A DNA stretch of 64,000 nt from Dysosmobacter acutus (GCF_018919205.1 NZ_JAHLQN010000001.1:2170001-2234000), one strand, 5' to 3'; counted from the first letter of the stretch, positions 16,501-26,204 are shown. Numbers and translations are program-made. Notes: a model not told the origin generated them from the sequence alone.

Positions 16501-16548
16501 AAAGGACCGGTCCGCAGGAGGAGCACTCCCTCTGCGGACCGGTCCTTT
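16501..16548 (+). terminator. Intrinsic terminator after yjdF
   Basis: A long GC-rich stem (AAAGGACCGGTCCGCAG with its complement) followed by TTTT directly after the yjdF stop. Confidence 0.85.
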
Positions 16549-16570
16549 TATGAGATACTTTCTGAGAGAA

Positions 16571-16603
16571 TTAAAAAGAGAGGATGGCAATCCATCCTCT
16601 CTT
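16571..16603 (-). terminator. Intrinsic terminator of valS
   Basis: AAGAGAGGATGG and its complement form a 12-bp stem with a 4-base loop. On the minus strand a run of five U residues follows, just downstream of the valS stop. Confidence 0.8.
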
Positions 16604-16628
16604 CCACTGATCAATCAAGCTGTATTTG

Positions 16629-19271
16629 TCAGTTTTTCATCGCGGCCTCGGACTCCTCCAACTTGGCAATCAGCTCCCGGTATTTCACCGCTTTTTCCCG
16701 TTCGGCGTTGACCACGGCCTCCGGCGCGTTGGCGACAAACTTCTCGTTTTTCAGCTTGCCCTCCACCGACGCCAGCCCTTTTTGCGCCTTTTCCTTCTCT
16801 TTGCCAATCCGCTCCAGTTCCTTTTCAAAATCCACCAGTTCCCGCAGGGGGATATACACATTGGCCTTGTGGGTCACAATGGTCACCAAGCCGTTGAGAT
16901 TCTCCGGAGCCTCGCCCACAATCTTTACCTCAGAGGCAAAGGCCAGCCGGGTGATGAAGTGGATGCCCTGCCTGTAGATGGCCGGCTCCTCTGTGGACAG
17001 GATCAGCTCCGCCTTTTTGGAGGGCGGCACGTTCATCTCCGCCCGGCGGGCGCGGACCGCCTTGATGGTGTCCATCACCGCCTCCATGGCGGCCTCCTCC
17101 GCCGGGAAGTCCAGCGCTTGCCGGTATTCAGGCCACTGGGAGGTCATCAGGAACGCGCCCTCCTCTCCCTCCAGACGGGGCAGCGCCTGCCAAATCTCCT
17201 CCGTGATAAAGGGCATGAAGGGATGCAGCAGCTTGAGCACCTGGGTGAGCACGTAGCACAGCACCTGCTCCGCCGTCTGCCTGCTCTGGGCATCCTCGCC
17301 GTTCATACGGGTTTTGGTCAGCTCAATATACCAGTCGCAGTAGGTGTCCCAGATGAAATCGTAGACCTTGGCGGAGGCCACGCCGATCTCGTAGCTGTCC
17401 AGGTTTTCGGTGACTTCCCTCACCAGGGTGTTCAGCTTGCTCAGGACCCACTTGTCCTCCAACTCCAGCCGCTCTGGCAGGCGGCATGTTTCAATGCTCA
17501 GGTTCATCATCACAAAGCGGGAGGCATTCCAAATCTTGTTGGCAAAGTTGCGCATGGCCTCACACTTTTCCGTGTAGAACCGGGTGTCGTTGCCCGGGGA
17601 ATTTCCGGTAATCAGGTTAAAGCGCAGGGCGTCGGCGCCGTACTGCTCCGCCATTTCCAGCGGATCGATGCCATTGCCTAAGGACTTGGACATCTTGCGG
17701 CCCTTGTCGTCACGAACCAATCCGTGGATCAGCACAGTGTGGAAGGGAATCTCCTTCATCTGCTCACATCCGGAGAAGATCATCCGGGCCACCCAGAAAA
17801 AGATGATGTCGTACCCCGTCACCATGACGGAGGTGGGATAGAAGTACTTGAGGTCCTCCGTCTTCTCCGGCCAGCCCAGGGTGGAGAAGGGCCACAGGGC
17901 GGAGGAGAACCAGGTGTCCAGCACATCCGGGTCTCTTGTCAGATGGGTGCAGCCGCACTTTTCGCACTGCACCGGGTCTTCGCGGCTGACATTGATGTGG
18001 CCGCACTCGTCGCAGTACCAGGCGGGAATCTGGTGGCCCCACCAGAGCTGGCGGGAAATGCACCAGTCGTGGACATTTTCCATCCAGTTGGTGTAGGTCT
18101 TGGAGAAGCGCTCCGGGACAAACTTCACCTCGCCGCTGCGCACCACCCGCAGCGCCTCCTGGGCCAGGGGCTCCATCTTCACAAACCACTGGGCCGAAAT
18201 CAGCGGCTCCACGTCGTTGTGGCAGCGGTAGCAGGTGCCCACGTTGTGGCTGTAAGGCTCGCTCTTCACCAGATAGCCCTGCTCCTCCAGGTCCTTTATG
18301 ATCTGCCTGCGGCACTCGTAGCGGTCCATTCCGTTGTAGGGGCCGCCGTCTTCATTGATGAAGCCGTCGTCATTGATGACGCGGATGACCTCCAGGTTGT
18401 GGCGCAGCCCCACCTCAAAGTCGTTGGGGTCATGGGCCGGGGTCATCTTCACGGCGCCGGTGCCAAAGCCCAGTTCCACATAGTCGTCGGCCACAATGGG
18501 AATCTCCCGGTTCATAATGGGCAGGATGCAGGTCTTGCCCACAAGATCCTTGAACCGCTCATCCTCCGGGTTTACGGCCACGCCGGTATCGCCCATCATG
18601 GTTTCGGGTCGGGTGGTGGCCACCACCAAATCGCCGGAGCCGTCGCTCAGCGGATAGCGGATATACCAGAGGTGGCCCGGCTTGTCCACATACTCCACCT
18701 CCGCGTCGGAAAGGGCGGTGGTGCAGTGGGGACACCAGTTGATGATCCGGCTGCCCTTGTAGATATACCCCTTTTCATAGAGGTCGCAAAAGGTCTCCCG
18801 GACCGCCTTGGAGCAGCCCTCGTCCATGGTGAAACGGGAGCGGCTCCAGTCGCAGGAGACGCCAAGCTTCTGCTGCTGGCGCACAATGCGGCCGCCGTAC
18901 TTCTCCTTCCACTGCCAGACGCGCTCTAAGAATTTTTCACGGCCCAGGTCATAGCGGGTCTTTCCCTCGCTCTTGCGCAGTTCCTCCTCCACCTTGATCT
19001 GTGTGGCGATGCCGGCGTGGTCGGTGCCCGGCAGCCACAGGGCGGAGTAGCCCTGCATCCGCTTAAAACGGGTCAGGATGTCCTGGAGGGTGGAATCAAG
19101 GGCATGACCCATGTGCAGCTGTCCGGTGACATTGGGCGGCGGCATCACAATGGAGAACGGCTTTTTCTTTGGGTCCGGCTCCGCCCGGAAGCATCCCCCG
19201 TCCATCCACATCTGGTAGATGCGGGACTCCACCTGCTGGGGCTCATACACTTTTGGCAGCTCTTTTTTCAT
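16629..19271 (-). CDS. valS: Valine--tRNA ligase
   Basis: Class Ia aminoacyl-tRNA synthetase charging tRNA-Val, with editing of mischarged threonine. The 880 residues contain the HIGH signature as HMGH (residues 53-56, in [13 protein letters not shown]), the CP1 editing domain ([21 protein letters not shown]), the KMSKS loop (about 526-530) and a C-terminal coiled-coil arm (about 815-878, rich in Lys/Glu). All are typical for bacterial ValRS. It lies 28 bp downstream of a small YcxB-like gene and both follow a T-box leader, so it should be induced when uncharged tRNA-Val accumulates. Confidence 0.97.
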   Translation of the reverse strand: MKKELPKVYEPQQVESRIYQMWMDGGCFRAEPDPKKKPFSIVMPPPNVTGQLHMGHALDSTLQDILTRFKRMQGYSALWLPGTDHAGIATQIKVEEELRKSEGKTRYDLGREKFLERVWQWKEKYGGRIVRQQQKLGVSCDWSRSRFTMDEGCSKAVRETFCDLYEKGYIYKGSRIINWCPHCTTALSDAEVEYVDKPGHLWYIRYPLSDGSGDLVVATTRPETMMGDTGVAVNPEDERFKDLVGKTCILPIMNREIPIVADDYVELGFGTGAVKMTPAHDPNDFEVGLRHNLEVIRVINDDGFINEDGGPYNGMDRYECRRQIIKDLEEQGYLVKSEPYSHNVGTCYRCHNDVEPLISAQWFVKMEPLAQEALRVVRSGEVKFVPERFSKTYTNWMENVHDWCISRQLWWGHQIPAWYCDECGHINVSREDPVQCEKCGCTHLTRDPDVLDTWFSSALWPFSTLGWPEKTEDLKYFYPTSVMVTGYDIIFFWVARMIFSGCEQMKEIPFHTVLIHGLVRDDKGRKMSKSLGNGIDPLEMAEQYGADALRFNLITGNSPGNDTRFYTEKCEAMRNFANKIWNASRFVMMNLSIETCRLPERLELEDKWVLSKLNTLVREVTENLDSYEIGVASAKVYDFIWDTYCDWYIELTKTRMNGEDAQSRQTAEQVLCYVLTQVLKLLHPFMPFITEEIWQALPRLEGEEGAFLMTSQWPEYRQALDFPAEEAAMEAVMDTIKAVRARRAEMNVPPSKKAELILSTEEPAIYRQGIHFITRLAFASEVKIVGEAPENLNGLVTIVTHKANVYIPLRELVDFEKELERIGKEKEKAQKGLASVEGKLKNEKFVANAPEAVVNAEREKAVKYRELIAKLEESEAAMKN

Positions 19272-19298
19272 ACGTCTGATCTCCTATATCTGTAGTGA

Positions 19299-19814
19299 TT
19301 AAAATCCAAAGTCCACTCTCCCGCAGGAGAGTTTTTTCTGTAGAAATACCCGCAGGGCCTCCGGGTCGGAGATATCCCGCTTAGGCAGCAGGATTCCATG
19401 CTTGTCGCTGAAGAAAAGGGCCACCAGCTCCCGGCTCTCGCCCCAGGTCTTGATGACCCGATAGGGCAGCTGAGAGGTCTCCAGCTCGTCCCGAATGGTG
19501 ATCTCCTCCTCGCCAAAGAGAAAGGTGTTGGTCCGAACCTCCTTGGGCATCATCCGTTTGGAGCTCCAGGCGGTGAGGCGGAAATAAAAGATTCCCGCGA
19601 AAAGAAACAGTGTTCCTATGACCAGCTCCACCGCCACCAGTACGGAAAGTTTTCCCTCCGCATAGATCAAAAGACAGCCGCTGAGCAGACCCAGCAGGCC
19701 GAACAGGCAGTAGAATCCACGCATCAGCAGCGTCTTGCGCCGGCCTGTTGTTTTTGCGTAAATCCGCTGGAAGGCAATCAAATCACGAGGCGTATACTGT
19801 GTGACAACTTCCAT
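19299..19814 (-). CDS. YcxB-like membrane protein
   Basis: A 171-residue protein with two adjacent membrane segments (about 30-50 and 55-78) followed by a cytoplasmic beta-rich domain (TNTFLFGEEEITIRDE, LPYRVIKTWGESRELVALFF), the plan of YcxB-family proteins of unknown function. It sits between a T-box leader and valS on the same strand with a GGAGGATA ribosome site, so it is presumably co-expressed with valS. A direct role in tRNA charging is not implied. Family assignment is by motif memory. Confidence 0.7.
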   Translation of the reverse strand: MEVVTQYTPRDLIAFQRIYAKTTGRRKTLLMRGFYCLFGLLGLLSGCLLIYAEGKLSVLVAVELVIGTLFLFAGIFYFRLTAWSSKRMMPKEVRTNTFLFGEEEITIRDELETSQLPYRVIKTWGESRELVALFFSDKHGILLPKRDISDPEALRVFLQKKLSCGRVDFGF

Positions 19815-19827
19815 CTCTATCCTCCTT

Positions 19828-20089
19828 TAAAAAAAGAACGCCCTGAGCCAAGTTTGGCTCAGGGCGGATCAATCATCCGTGGTACCACCTGAATTCGGGA
19901 AATTCCCGCACTTTTCCGGCTAATCTGCCGCTTCCCGATAACGGGGGAATCCGTTGGCGCCTACTCTTTCCTCTTCAGCCCAAAGCTCCGGGACGACTTC
20001 CCTGCCGCGTCACGGGGACTCGCACCGTCCGTCCCCTCTCTTTGCTTCCGCCCCGCAGGTACTGCTTCCCTTCATCGCAGTTTATATCG
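19828..20089 (-). ncRNA. T-box leader (likely valine-specific)
   Basis: On the minus strand the leader carries the T-box antiterminator signature GGTGGTACCACG (19878-19889), followed by an intrinsic terminator (CGCCCTGAGCCA stem, 19839-19866, then a U-rich run). UGGU in the bulge suits tRNAs with discriminator A, as tRNA-Val has. A GUC triplet (19997-19995) is a plausible valine specifier codon, but I placed it by eye. It controls the YcxB-like gene and valS. Confidence 0.85.
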
Positions 20090-20095
20090 TGAATC

Positions 20096-20124
20096 AGTAT
20101 AATATAGCGCCGGAATTTTGTCAA
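20096..20124 (-). promoter_or_regulatory. Promoter of the T-box/valS transcript
   Basis: Read on the minus strand: TTGACA (20124-20119), 17 bp, TATACT (20101-20096). The start would be near 20089. Confidence 0.8.
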
Positions 20125-20151
20125 GTATGACGAATTGTATCTGGACTATTT

Positions 20152-20859
20152 TCAGCTCATTCGAAGAATCTCTTTTTTCAGCCGCTGGATGATCCGCTTT
20201 TCCAGTCGTGAGATGTAGGACTGGGATATTCCCAAGCGGCTTGCCACCTCTTTTTGGGTCTGCTCCTGGTGGCCCTCCAGCCCAAAGCGGAGCACAATGA
20301 TCTCCTTTTCCCGCTGGGGCAGCGTGCTGATCGCGCTGTGGAGCAGCTTGCGGTCCACCACCTCTTCGATGGGGCGCATCACCGTGTCCTCCTCCGTGCC
20401 CAACACATCGGAGAGCAGCAGCTCGTTCCCGTCCCAGTCTGTGTTCAGCGGCTCGTCAAAGGAGATTTCCGACCGCCGTGACGCATTTTTGCGCAGATAC
20501 ATGAGAATTTCATTCTCAATGCACCGGGAGGCGTAGGTGGCCAGCTTGATGTTCTTCCCCGGCTGATAGGTGGACACCGCCTTGATGAGCCCGATGGTCC
20601 CAATGGAGATCAGGTCCTCAATGCCGATGCCGGTATTTTCAAACCGGCGGGCAATATAGACCACCAGGCGCAAATTGTGCTCAATCAGCGTCTGGCGCGC
20701 GTCCTCCTCGGCGATCCGCTCCAGCAGCTTTGCTTCCGCCTCCCGGGAAAGAGGCGGCGGCAGCGTATCGCTGCCCCCGATGTACATGATTTTCCCCGGT
20801 CGCAGCAGCCCCAACCGGGTCAGAAGATGGCTGAGCCCCTGCCTCCATTTTTCCAGCAC
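20152..20859 (-). CDS. sigE: Mother-cell sigma factor SigE (pro-sigma E)
   Basis: Early mother-cell sigma factor of sporulation, made as an inactive precursor. The 235 residues start with an amphipathic leader of about 25 residues and the [13 protein letters not shown] junction seen in SigE homologues, followed by regions 2 to 4 ([45 protein letters not shown]). Processing is by SpoIIGA, encoded immediately upstream. The spoIIGA frame continues 179 bp into sigE, so the two overlap in different frames. Confidence 0.95.
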   Translation of the reverse strand: MLEKWRQGLSHLLTRLGLLRPGKIMYIGGSDTLPPPLSREAEAKLLERIAEEDARQTLIEHNLRLVVYIARRFENTGIGIEDLISIGTIGLIKAVSTYQPGKNIKLATYASRCIENEILMYLRKNASRRSEISFDEPLNTDWDGNELLLSDVLGTEEDTVMRPIEEVVDRKLLHSAISTLPQREKEIIVLRFGLEGHQEQTQKEVASRLGISQSYISRLEKRIIQRLKKEILRMS

Positions 20860-21721
20860 GTTTTTTCGCTCCCTTCTTTACCTCTCCGCCCCAGAGGGCA
20901 TGATACCCGCCGCCGTCGCTGACCTCCGAAGGAGACAGCGCCACCAGCAGGTCTGGATACCGCACTCCGTTTACGCTGACATAGTCGCATCGCACCGCCA
21001 GCAGCAGCCCGCTGCTGACCCCTACGCTGCGGTAGGGAATCAGCCGAAAACGCTTGTCGTTCAACTGTTCCATGGCCTGCACCGGCTCTGCCAGACTTTC
21101 CGGCGTCAACGCCGCTCTCCATTCAGGAGGCCACAAGTCCTTCAGCCGGTCCGCCCAGACAACCAGCACCTGCCGTCCGGAGATGGGATCACGCAGCGTA
21201 TTCCCCGAGTCGCACAGAGCGGTCAGGGAAACCCGCCTTCCCGCCAGCTCCACGCTGACGCCCACCAGGTCCCCTCCGTGCTTTGCGCCGGAGCGGAAGA
21301 TCACCGACAGCACGGCGTAAGCGGCCGCAGAGGCAATGAGCAGAATCTTCCCGTCCACCTGGGTGTAAAACACCCCGCTGACCATGGGCGTGCGCCCGGC
21401 TATCAGCCCCAGCGCCAGCACACAACCGGCAAAGGCACAGGAGGCGCCGAAAAAAAGCAGCGTCAGCCGCAGCAGCAGACGCTCTCCGCCGTAAGCGATC
21501 AAGGCTACCAGCACTCCGGCCGCCGCCTTGACAGGAAGCGCCGTCAAAAAGGCACATCCGGGCAAAAACACCGCCACCGCGTATGCCCCTCCCGCCGCCG
21601 CGGCCAGGAGAAAGCGCCCCCTGCGCAGCCGGATGCCGGCCAGATGGGCCGCGCACAGCAGCATCAGATAGTCTGTCAGCATGTTGAATAAAAACACGCT
21701 GTCTATGTACACGACCGTCAT
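20681..21721 (-). CDS. spoIIGA: Sigma-E processing peptidase SpoIIGA
   Basis: Membrane aspartic protease that removes the SigE pro-sequence at the sporulation septum. The 346-residue frame has an N-terminal half with several membrane segments ([20 protein letters not shown] onward) and the catalytic aspartate in [11 protein letters not shown] (about residue 170). The ATG at 21721 follows GGGGAGG. The family-like part ends near [17 protein letters not shown]; the remaining ~60 residues are Lys/Ala/Gly-rich and read through the first 179 bp of sigE in another frame. That tail is probably non-conserved and may reflect loss of the original stop, or a frameshift. Two-gene spoIIG operon. Confidence 0.9.
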   Translation of the reverse strand: MTVVYIDSVFLFNMLTDYLMLLCAAHLAGIRLRRGRFLLAAAAGGAYAVAVFLPGCAFLTALPVKAAAGVLVALIAYGGERLLLRLTLLFFGASCAFAGCVLALGLIAGRTPMVSGVFYTQVDGKILLIASAAAYAVLSVIFRSGAKHGGDLVGVSVELAGRRVSLTALCDSGNTLRDPISGRQVLVVWADRLKDLWPPEWRAALTPESLAEPVQAMEQLNDKRFRLIPYRSVGVSSGLLLAVRCDYVSVNGVRYPDLLVALSPSEVSDGGGYHALWGGEVKKGAKKRAGKMEAGAQPSSDPVGAAATGENHVHRGQRYAAAASFPGGGSKAAGADRRGGRAPDAD

Positions 21722-21783
21722 GGCAAACCTCCCCGCACAGGATGGTCCCATTATAGAACGAGCTGTGCGTAAAAGAGGTCGCA

Positions 21784-21820
21784 AAAAAGGAGAGCGTCCC
21801 TCAGGACGCTCTCCTTTTTT
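21784..21820. terminator. Bidirectional intrinsic terminator
   Basis: GGAGAGCGTCC and its complement form an 11-bp stem with a 4-base loop and A/T runs on both sides. It ends the DUF951/small-peptide transcript before spoIIGA. Confidence 0.85.
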
Positions 21821-21911
21821 ATATGATGTAGGGCACAATCATGGAGGCAATCAGAGAAAGCGCCATGATCACAGCCATAATCAGCGCAAAGACTCTTGCT
21901 TTTTTGTTCAT
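21819..21911 (-). CDS. 30-residue hydrophobic peptide co-transcribed with DUF951
   Basis: A short frame starting MNKKARVFALIMAVIMALSL, a lysine-rich start followed by one membrane helix, and ending at the terminator. Its ATG overlaps the stop of the DUF951 gene (ATGA), which argues for translational coupling and a real product. Tiny membrane peptides of this pattern are common in Clostridia; I do not know a function. Confidence 0.6.
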   Translation of the reverse strand: MNKKARVFALIMAVIMALSLIASMIVPYII

Positions 21912-22099
21912 TTTTCACCCTCCTCCGTCAGGATTTTCCGGATGCTCTTTTCCACCTTGCTGCGGGGCAGCATCAGCTCATGCCCGCAGCCAAGACAGCG
22001 CAGCTTGATATCCATCCCCACCCGGAGCACCTCCCAGGTTTTGCTGCCGCAGGGATGTTCCTTTTTCAGTTCCACCTTATCGTGCAGGTGCAGTTCCAA
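21908..22099 (-). CDS. DUF951 small protein (YyzM-like)
   Basis: A 63-residue protein with the DUF951 pattern: VELKKEHPCGSKTWEVLRVG, then DIKLRCLGCGHELMLPR. The three conserved cysteines (HPCG and CLGC) suggest a zinc-binding element, and a nucleic-acid-associated role is often guessed. The start codon is TTG at 22099, supported by GAGGCGG upstream. It is the first gene of a two-gene transcript with the 30-residue peptide and diverges from the S1-domain gene. Confidence 0.8.
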   Translation of the reverse strand: MELHLHDKVELKKEHPCGSKTWEVLRVGMDIKLRCLGCGHELMLPRSKVEKSIRKILTEEGEK

Positions 22100-22190
22100 A
22101 ATACCGCCTCTTTCTTGATCAATCCCTCCCGCCGCAGTGCATATATTGGATAAATACAGCCGCGCTGGGCGGCGGATGGGATGGTTGATT

Positions 22191-23117
22191 ATGCCAGAAA
22201 ACAGATTGTTTTTACCAGAGGGCTTCCGCTCAAGCGGACCCTATTCGTTGGATGATTTAAAAGCGGCACAGGAGTCCGGTGCCATTTTGGAGGGCGTCGT
22301 CCTGCGCTGTGACACTCAGCATAACCTGCATGTCTCCCTGGGCGGATACACAGGCATCATTTCCCGGGACCAGGCCGTACTGCCCTCCATCAACGGCTCC
22401 GACCGGGAGATCGCCGTGCTGTCCCGGGTGGGAAAACCGGTCTGCTTCACGGTTTCCTCCATCCGCTCCGATGAAAAGGGCGCCCCGGTGGTTCGTCTTT
22501 CACGCCGGCAGGCCCAGGAGCGGGCAATGGCGTATCTGCTTGAGGCTCTGAAGCCCGGCATGGTGATCGATGCCGCGATCACACACATGGAGAACTTCGG
22601 CGCTTTCGTGGATATTGGCTGCGGGATCGTCTCGCTGCTGCCCATTGAGAACATCTCCATCTCCCGCATCACCCACCCCGCTGAGCGCTTCCGTTCAGGG
22701 CAGCGGATCCGGGCGGTGATCTCCTCCGTGGATCGGGAGAACAAACGCTTTCAGCTGACCCACAAGGAGCTTCTTGGCACCTGGATGGAAAACGCCAGCC
22801 GCTACCATTCCGGCGAAACCGTCCGGGGCATTGTCCGAGGCGTCAAAAGCTACGGCATCTTTGTGGAGCTCCAGCCCAACCTCTCCGGTCTTGCGGACCT
22901 GAAAGAGGGCTTTTCTCCGGGCGAGTGCGTGTCCGTGTTCATCAAAAGCCTGCAGCCGGAGCGGATGAAGATCAAGCTCCAGATCATCGAAAAACTTCCG
23001 CCCTTCCTGCCCCAGCTCTCCTATCAGATCACTGACGGCCAGATTGCCCTGTGGCGCTATTCACCACCGGGCTTTCAGCGGGACCTCATTGAGACGGACT
23101 TCACCGCTTCCCTTTGA
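22191..23117 (+). CDS. S1 RNA-binding domain protein (three S1-like modules)
   Basis: A 308-residue cytosolic protein built of three OB-fold S1 units: GAILEGVVLRCDTQHNLHVS (about 30-100), GMVIDAAITHMENFGAFVDI (about 125-195) and GETVRGIVRGVKSYGIFVEL (about 210-285). Such short multi-S1 proteins resemble partial ribosomal protein S1 and are thought to bind mRNA during translation. The ATG at 22191 is preferred, although the ribosome site is weak and a start 12 bases upstream is possible. The 3' end overlaps the convergent rarA gene by 17 bp. Confidence 0.8.
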   Translation: MPENRLFLPEGFRSSGPYSLDDLKAAQESGAILEGVVLRCDTQHNLHVSLGGYTGIISRDQAVLPSINGSDREIAVLSRVGKPVCFTVSSIRSDEKGAPVVRLSRRQAQERAMAYLLEALKPGMVIDAAITHMENFGAFVDIGCGIVSLLPIENISISRITHPAERFRSGQRIRAVISSVDRENKRFQLTHKELLGTWMENASRYHSGETVRGIVRGVKSYGIFVELQPNLSGLADLKEGFSPGECVSVFIKSLQPERMKIKLQIIEKLPPFLPQLSYQITDGQIALWRYSPPGFQRDLIETDFTASL

Positions 23118-24366
23118 TCTCCTCCCAATAGCGCCGGGCGGCCTGCTCCGTCTTGTTGTCTGCGTACTCATAGTACCGGGCGCCGCGGATAGCGTCAGGC
23201 AGATACTGCTGCTCCACCCAGTGGCTGGGATAGTTGTGGGGGTATTTGTAGTTTTGCCGGTTGTCAAATCCGGTGGTGTCCGCGTGGACATTTTGCAGCT
23301 GGCGGGGAATCTCACCGGTCTTGCCGTGGGCCACATCCTCCATGGCGGCGATGATGGCGTTGTGGGCGGAGTTGGATTTGGGCGCCGTGGCCAGAAGCAC
23401 CGCAGCCTCCGCCAGAGGAAGCCTCGCCTCCGGAAGCCCCAACTGCACCGCCGCATCCACGCAGGCCTTTGTGATGACGATGGCCTGGGGATAGGCAAGG
23501 CCGATGTCCTCCGCCGCGATGACCAAAAGCCTCCGGCAGGGCGAGAGCAGATCTCCCGCCTCAAGGAGCCTGGCCAGATAGTGGACCGCCGCGTCCGGGT
23601 CCGATCCGCGGATGGACTTTTGCAGCGCGGAGAGGATGTCATAGTGAGCGTCCCCATCCTTATCATAGCGCATAGCGCTGCGCTGCGCGACCTGCAAAGC
23701 ATCTTCACTTGTCAGTTTCAGCTTTCCCTTCTCCGGGGTCGCAGACTGGCACAGCAGCTCCACCGCGTTGATGGCTTTGCGCACATCGCCTCCGCAGGCG
23801 GTGGCGATCTGAATGGGAACCGCTTCTTCCCAGCTGATCTCCAAGCCCAATCGCCGCCCTTCGATCTCCAGCCCTCTCAGGACGGCCCGCTCCACCTCCG
23901 CCGGCGGAACCTGCTTGAATTCAAACACGGTGCTGCGGGACAAAAGCGCGCTATACACATAAAAATAGGGGTTTTCCGTGGTGGAGGCGATCAGGGTAAT
24001 CTTCCCGTTCTCCATAAATTCCAGCAGACTCTGCTGCTGCTTTTTGTTAAAGTACTGAATCTCATCCAGATAGAGCAGCACTCCGCCGGGGGCCATCAGC
24101 GTACCCACATCGGCGATGATCTCCTTGATGTCCTGCAAAGACGCGGTAGTGGCGTTGAGCCGGTACAGCGTACGGTTGGTCCGCTGGGCGATCAGGTTTG
24201 CCACCGTGGTTTTTCCCGTGCCGGATGGGCCGTAGAACACCATGTTGGCATTGGTCCCGCTCTCAATGATCCGGCGCAGCACGGCTCCGGGAGCGAGAAG
24301 ATGGGCTTGCCCCACCACTTCATCCAGTGTCTGGGGGCGGATTTCATCCGCAAGGGGCCGTTCCAT
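23101..24366 (-). CDS. rarA: Replication-associated recombination protein A (RarA/MgsA)
   Basis: A AAA+ ATPase related to clamp loaders that acts at stalled replication forks. The 421 residues show Walker A GPSGTGKT (46-53), Walker B (LYLDEIQYF), the DEVVGQAHLL start, sensor residues (STTENPYF) and the C-terminal MgsA-type domain (SAHNAIIAAMEDV, then YKYPHNYP). The ATG at 24366 follows GAGGAGGG; the frame is open further upstream but lacks a site. It stands alone and is transcribed against the S1 gene. Confidence 0.95.
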   Translation of the reverse strand: MERPLADEIRPQTLDEVVGQAHLLAPGAVLRRIIESGTNANMVFYGPSGTGKTTVANLIAQRTNRTLYRLNATTASLQDIKEIIADVGTLMAPGGVLLYLDEIQYFNKKQQQSLLEFMENGKITLIASTTENPYFYVYSALLSRSTVFEFKQVPPAEVERAVLRGLEIEGRRLGLEISWEEAVPIQIATACGGDVRKAINAVELLCQSATPEKGKLKLTSEDALQVAQRSAMRYDKDGDAHYDILSALQKSIRGSDPDAAVHYLARLLEAGDLLSPCRRLLVIAAEDIGLAYPQAIVITKACVDAAVQLGLPEARLPLAEAAVLLATAPKSNSAHNAIIAAMEDVAHGKTGEIPRQLQNVHADTTGFDNRQNYKYPHNYPSHWVEQQYLPDAIRGARYYEYADNKTEQAARRYWEEIKGKR

Positions 24367-24601
24367 GGCCTTCCCTCCTCTGCGATTCCATATCCGTTTT
24401 ATTGTAGCACAATCCTCCCGATTTTGCATCCCCTTTTTCACTCGCCAACTGTCGGATTCTGTGGTAGAATGGCCGTAAAGCAGCCGCCGCATCACGCGGG
24501 CGGACAAATTATTCAAATGAGAGGCGCGCCGGCGGAAGGGGAGATTGCTGCTCCAATGACGAGCGCATCCGGTCCCGCCGGCATCCTGAGGAGATTGATT
24601 T

Positions 24602-25624
24602 ATGATACGCTGCGTCCCGGACTACTACGATGACTTCCGCTGTCTGGCGGAAAGATGCCCCCACAGCTGCTGCATCGGCTGGGAGGTGATGATAGACAAC
24701 GACACCGCCGCTTTCTACCAGAGCGTGCCGGGCGAGCTGGGCCGGCGGCTGCGCCAGGCGCTGCAGCGGGATGAGGATAATGCATACTGCTTTCCCCTCC
24801 GGGGCGGGCGCTGCCCGTTTTTGGAGCGCGGCGGCCTCTGTGAAATTTACCGCCGATTGGGTGAATCGCACACAAGCTTCATCTGCCGAACCCATCCCCG
24901 GTTCTTTGACGATTACGGCTCCCGCCGTGAGGAAAGTCTCTGCGCCTCCTGCCCCGAGGTGACTCGGCTGGTTCTCTCCCGGGATGCCCTGTTTGCAGAG
25001 TCGGAGTGGGCGGGCCCCTCCGGCCCGGCCCCTTCCCTGCTGAACCCTCTTCTGCGCTGCCGTGGCACGGCCTTTGCGATTCTCCGCCGGGAAGGCCCTC
25101 CGCTCCGGGAAAAGTTAGGGGAGCTGCTCCTCTTTGCCAATGAGGTCCAGTCGCGCATCGACGAGGGTGAAGAAGCCTCTCTCCCGCAATTCGCTGAGGA
25201 ATGGACGGCCCCGGGCCTCCCTGTCCCTGATGAAGCACAACGCGCCGAAGTCTGGCGCCGTGTGTTGGAACTGCTGCGGAAGCTGGACTGTTTGGGCGAT
25301 GACTGGCGCAGCCTACTCCAAACGTGGCCCAACAGCTGGGTCAGGGGCCTCCCCGTCTATCACGCCCCGGAACCGCTGGGCCAGCGGACCGCCGTCTACT
25401 TTCTATTCCGGTACTGGCTGCACAGCGTCTGGGACGGCGACGTCCTCTCCAGGGCGGAACTCTGCGTGCTGGCCACCGCCGTGGCCGGTTCCCTCAACGC
25501 CCCCTATCCCGACTGCCTGCGGATGTTCTGCCGGGAGGTGGAACACTGCGCCGAAAACCTGGATTCACTGCAGGACGCCTTTTGCCATCGCTTCAGTTTG
25601 ATGGACCTGCTGAGCCTGATATAA
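24602..25624 (+). CDS. FliB-like lysine-N-methylase
   Basis: A 340-residue protein opening with DYYDDFRCLAERCPHSCC, the cysteine-rich motif of the flagellin lysine-N-methylase (FliB) family, with further cysteines (CPFLERGGLCEIY; FICRTHPRFF; CASCPEV) that probably bind an iron-sulfur cluster or zinc. FliB methylates surface lysines of flagellin in Salmonella. No flagellin or flagellar gene is in this window, and many gut Clostridia carry FliB homologues away from flagellar loci, so the target here is open. GGAG precedes the ATG. Single gene with its own terminator. Confidence 0.8.
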   Translation: MIRCVPDYYDDFRCLAERCPHSCCIGWEVMIDNDTAAFYQSVPGELGRRLRQALQRDEDNAYCFPLRGGRCPFLERGGLCEIYRRLGESHTSFICRTHPRFFDDYGSRREESLCASCPEVTRLVLSRDALFAESEWAGPSGPAPSLLNPLLRCRGTAFAILRREGPPLREKLGELLLFANEVQSRIDEGEEASLPQFAEEWTAPGLPVPDEAQRAEVWRRVLELLRKLDCLGDDWRSLLQTWPNSWVRGLPVYHAPEPLGQRTAVYFLFRYWLHSVWDGDVLSRAELCVLATAVAGSLNAPYPDCLRMFCREVEHCAENLDSLQDAFCHRFSLMDLLSLI

Positions 25625-25629
25625 TGTAT

Positions 25630-25665
25630 AAAAAGAGCTGAAGGTTCACTCAGCTCTTTTTCTTT
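25630..25665. terminator. Bidirectional intrinsic terminator
   Basis: AAAAGAGCTGA and TCAGCTCTTTT form a perfect 11-bp stem, followed by T-rich sequence on the plus strand and preceded by A residues for the minus strand. It overlaps the last codons of the DUF3795 gene. Confidence 0.8.
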
Positions 25666-26204
25666 TTACGTAAGGCAAGGTCTATATCCCGCCTCCGGGC
25701 CGTGTCCTGAAACAGGAATGCCGCGTGAGCCGCTTTCTCCTTCAAGGACGTCCCCTCCGGCCAGGCGTGTCCCTGAAGTTTCTCCGCAACCGCCCGCACA
25801 TCCTCCAACTCCAGCAGGTTGACTGCGGTGCAAAACAGCGTCTTCCGCCTGCCGTCGTTGTAGTGCGTCAAAAGTTCCTGCAAAACCGCCGTTTTTTCCC
25901 TCTGCCGGGCGCAATATGCCTCCATACCCGCCTCCGACGCCCGCTCTATGTCCCGTCTGCGGTTTTTATGGGTGATGAACGAGTCGAACTGATCGATGTC
26001 CTCATACCTTTCGCAGGGAAACGCGCCGCACTCATAGCAGTATTCCAGGCCTCCGTGGGCCAGGCTGCACCTTGCAATGGCGCAGGACTGGTTCCCCTCC
26101 CCGCCGCCGCAGCCGGGACAGTAGCCTCCCAGCCGCATGGGACAGAGTCCGCAGTTGAGTCCGCACAAAGAAAAGAGCAGGTTGTCTCTCCAGAATCCTT
26201 TCAT
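25650..26204 (-). CDS. DUF3795 cysteine-rich protein
   Basis: A 184-residue protein whose N-terminal half holds the DUF3795 cysteine pattern: LCGLNCGLCPMRLGGYCPGC, then CAIARCSLAHGGLEYCYECGAFPC. These cysteines probably bind a metal. The C-terminal half is helical and charged and ends in a lysine cluster. Function unknown. It is convergent with the FliB-like gene, and the terminator between them overlaps its stop. Confidence 0.8.
   Translation of the reverse strand: MKGFWRDNLLFSLCGLNCGLCPMRLGGYCPGCGGGEGNQSCAIARCSLAHGGLEYCYECGAFPCERYEDIDQFDSFITHKNRRRDIERASEAGMEAYCARQREKTAVLQELLTHYNDGRRKTLFCTAVNLLELEDVRAVAEKLQGHAWPEGTSLKEKAAHAAFLFQDTARRRDIDLALRKKKKS

Noticed and set aside
17724..18929. A 401-residue open frame antisense to valS
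   Set aside because: Shadow of the valS codon bias; no ribosome site or recognisable domain.
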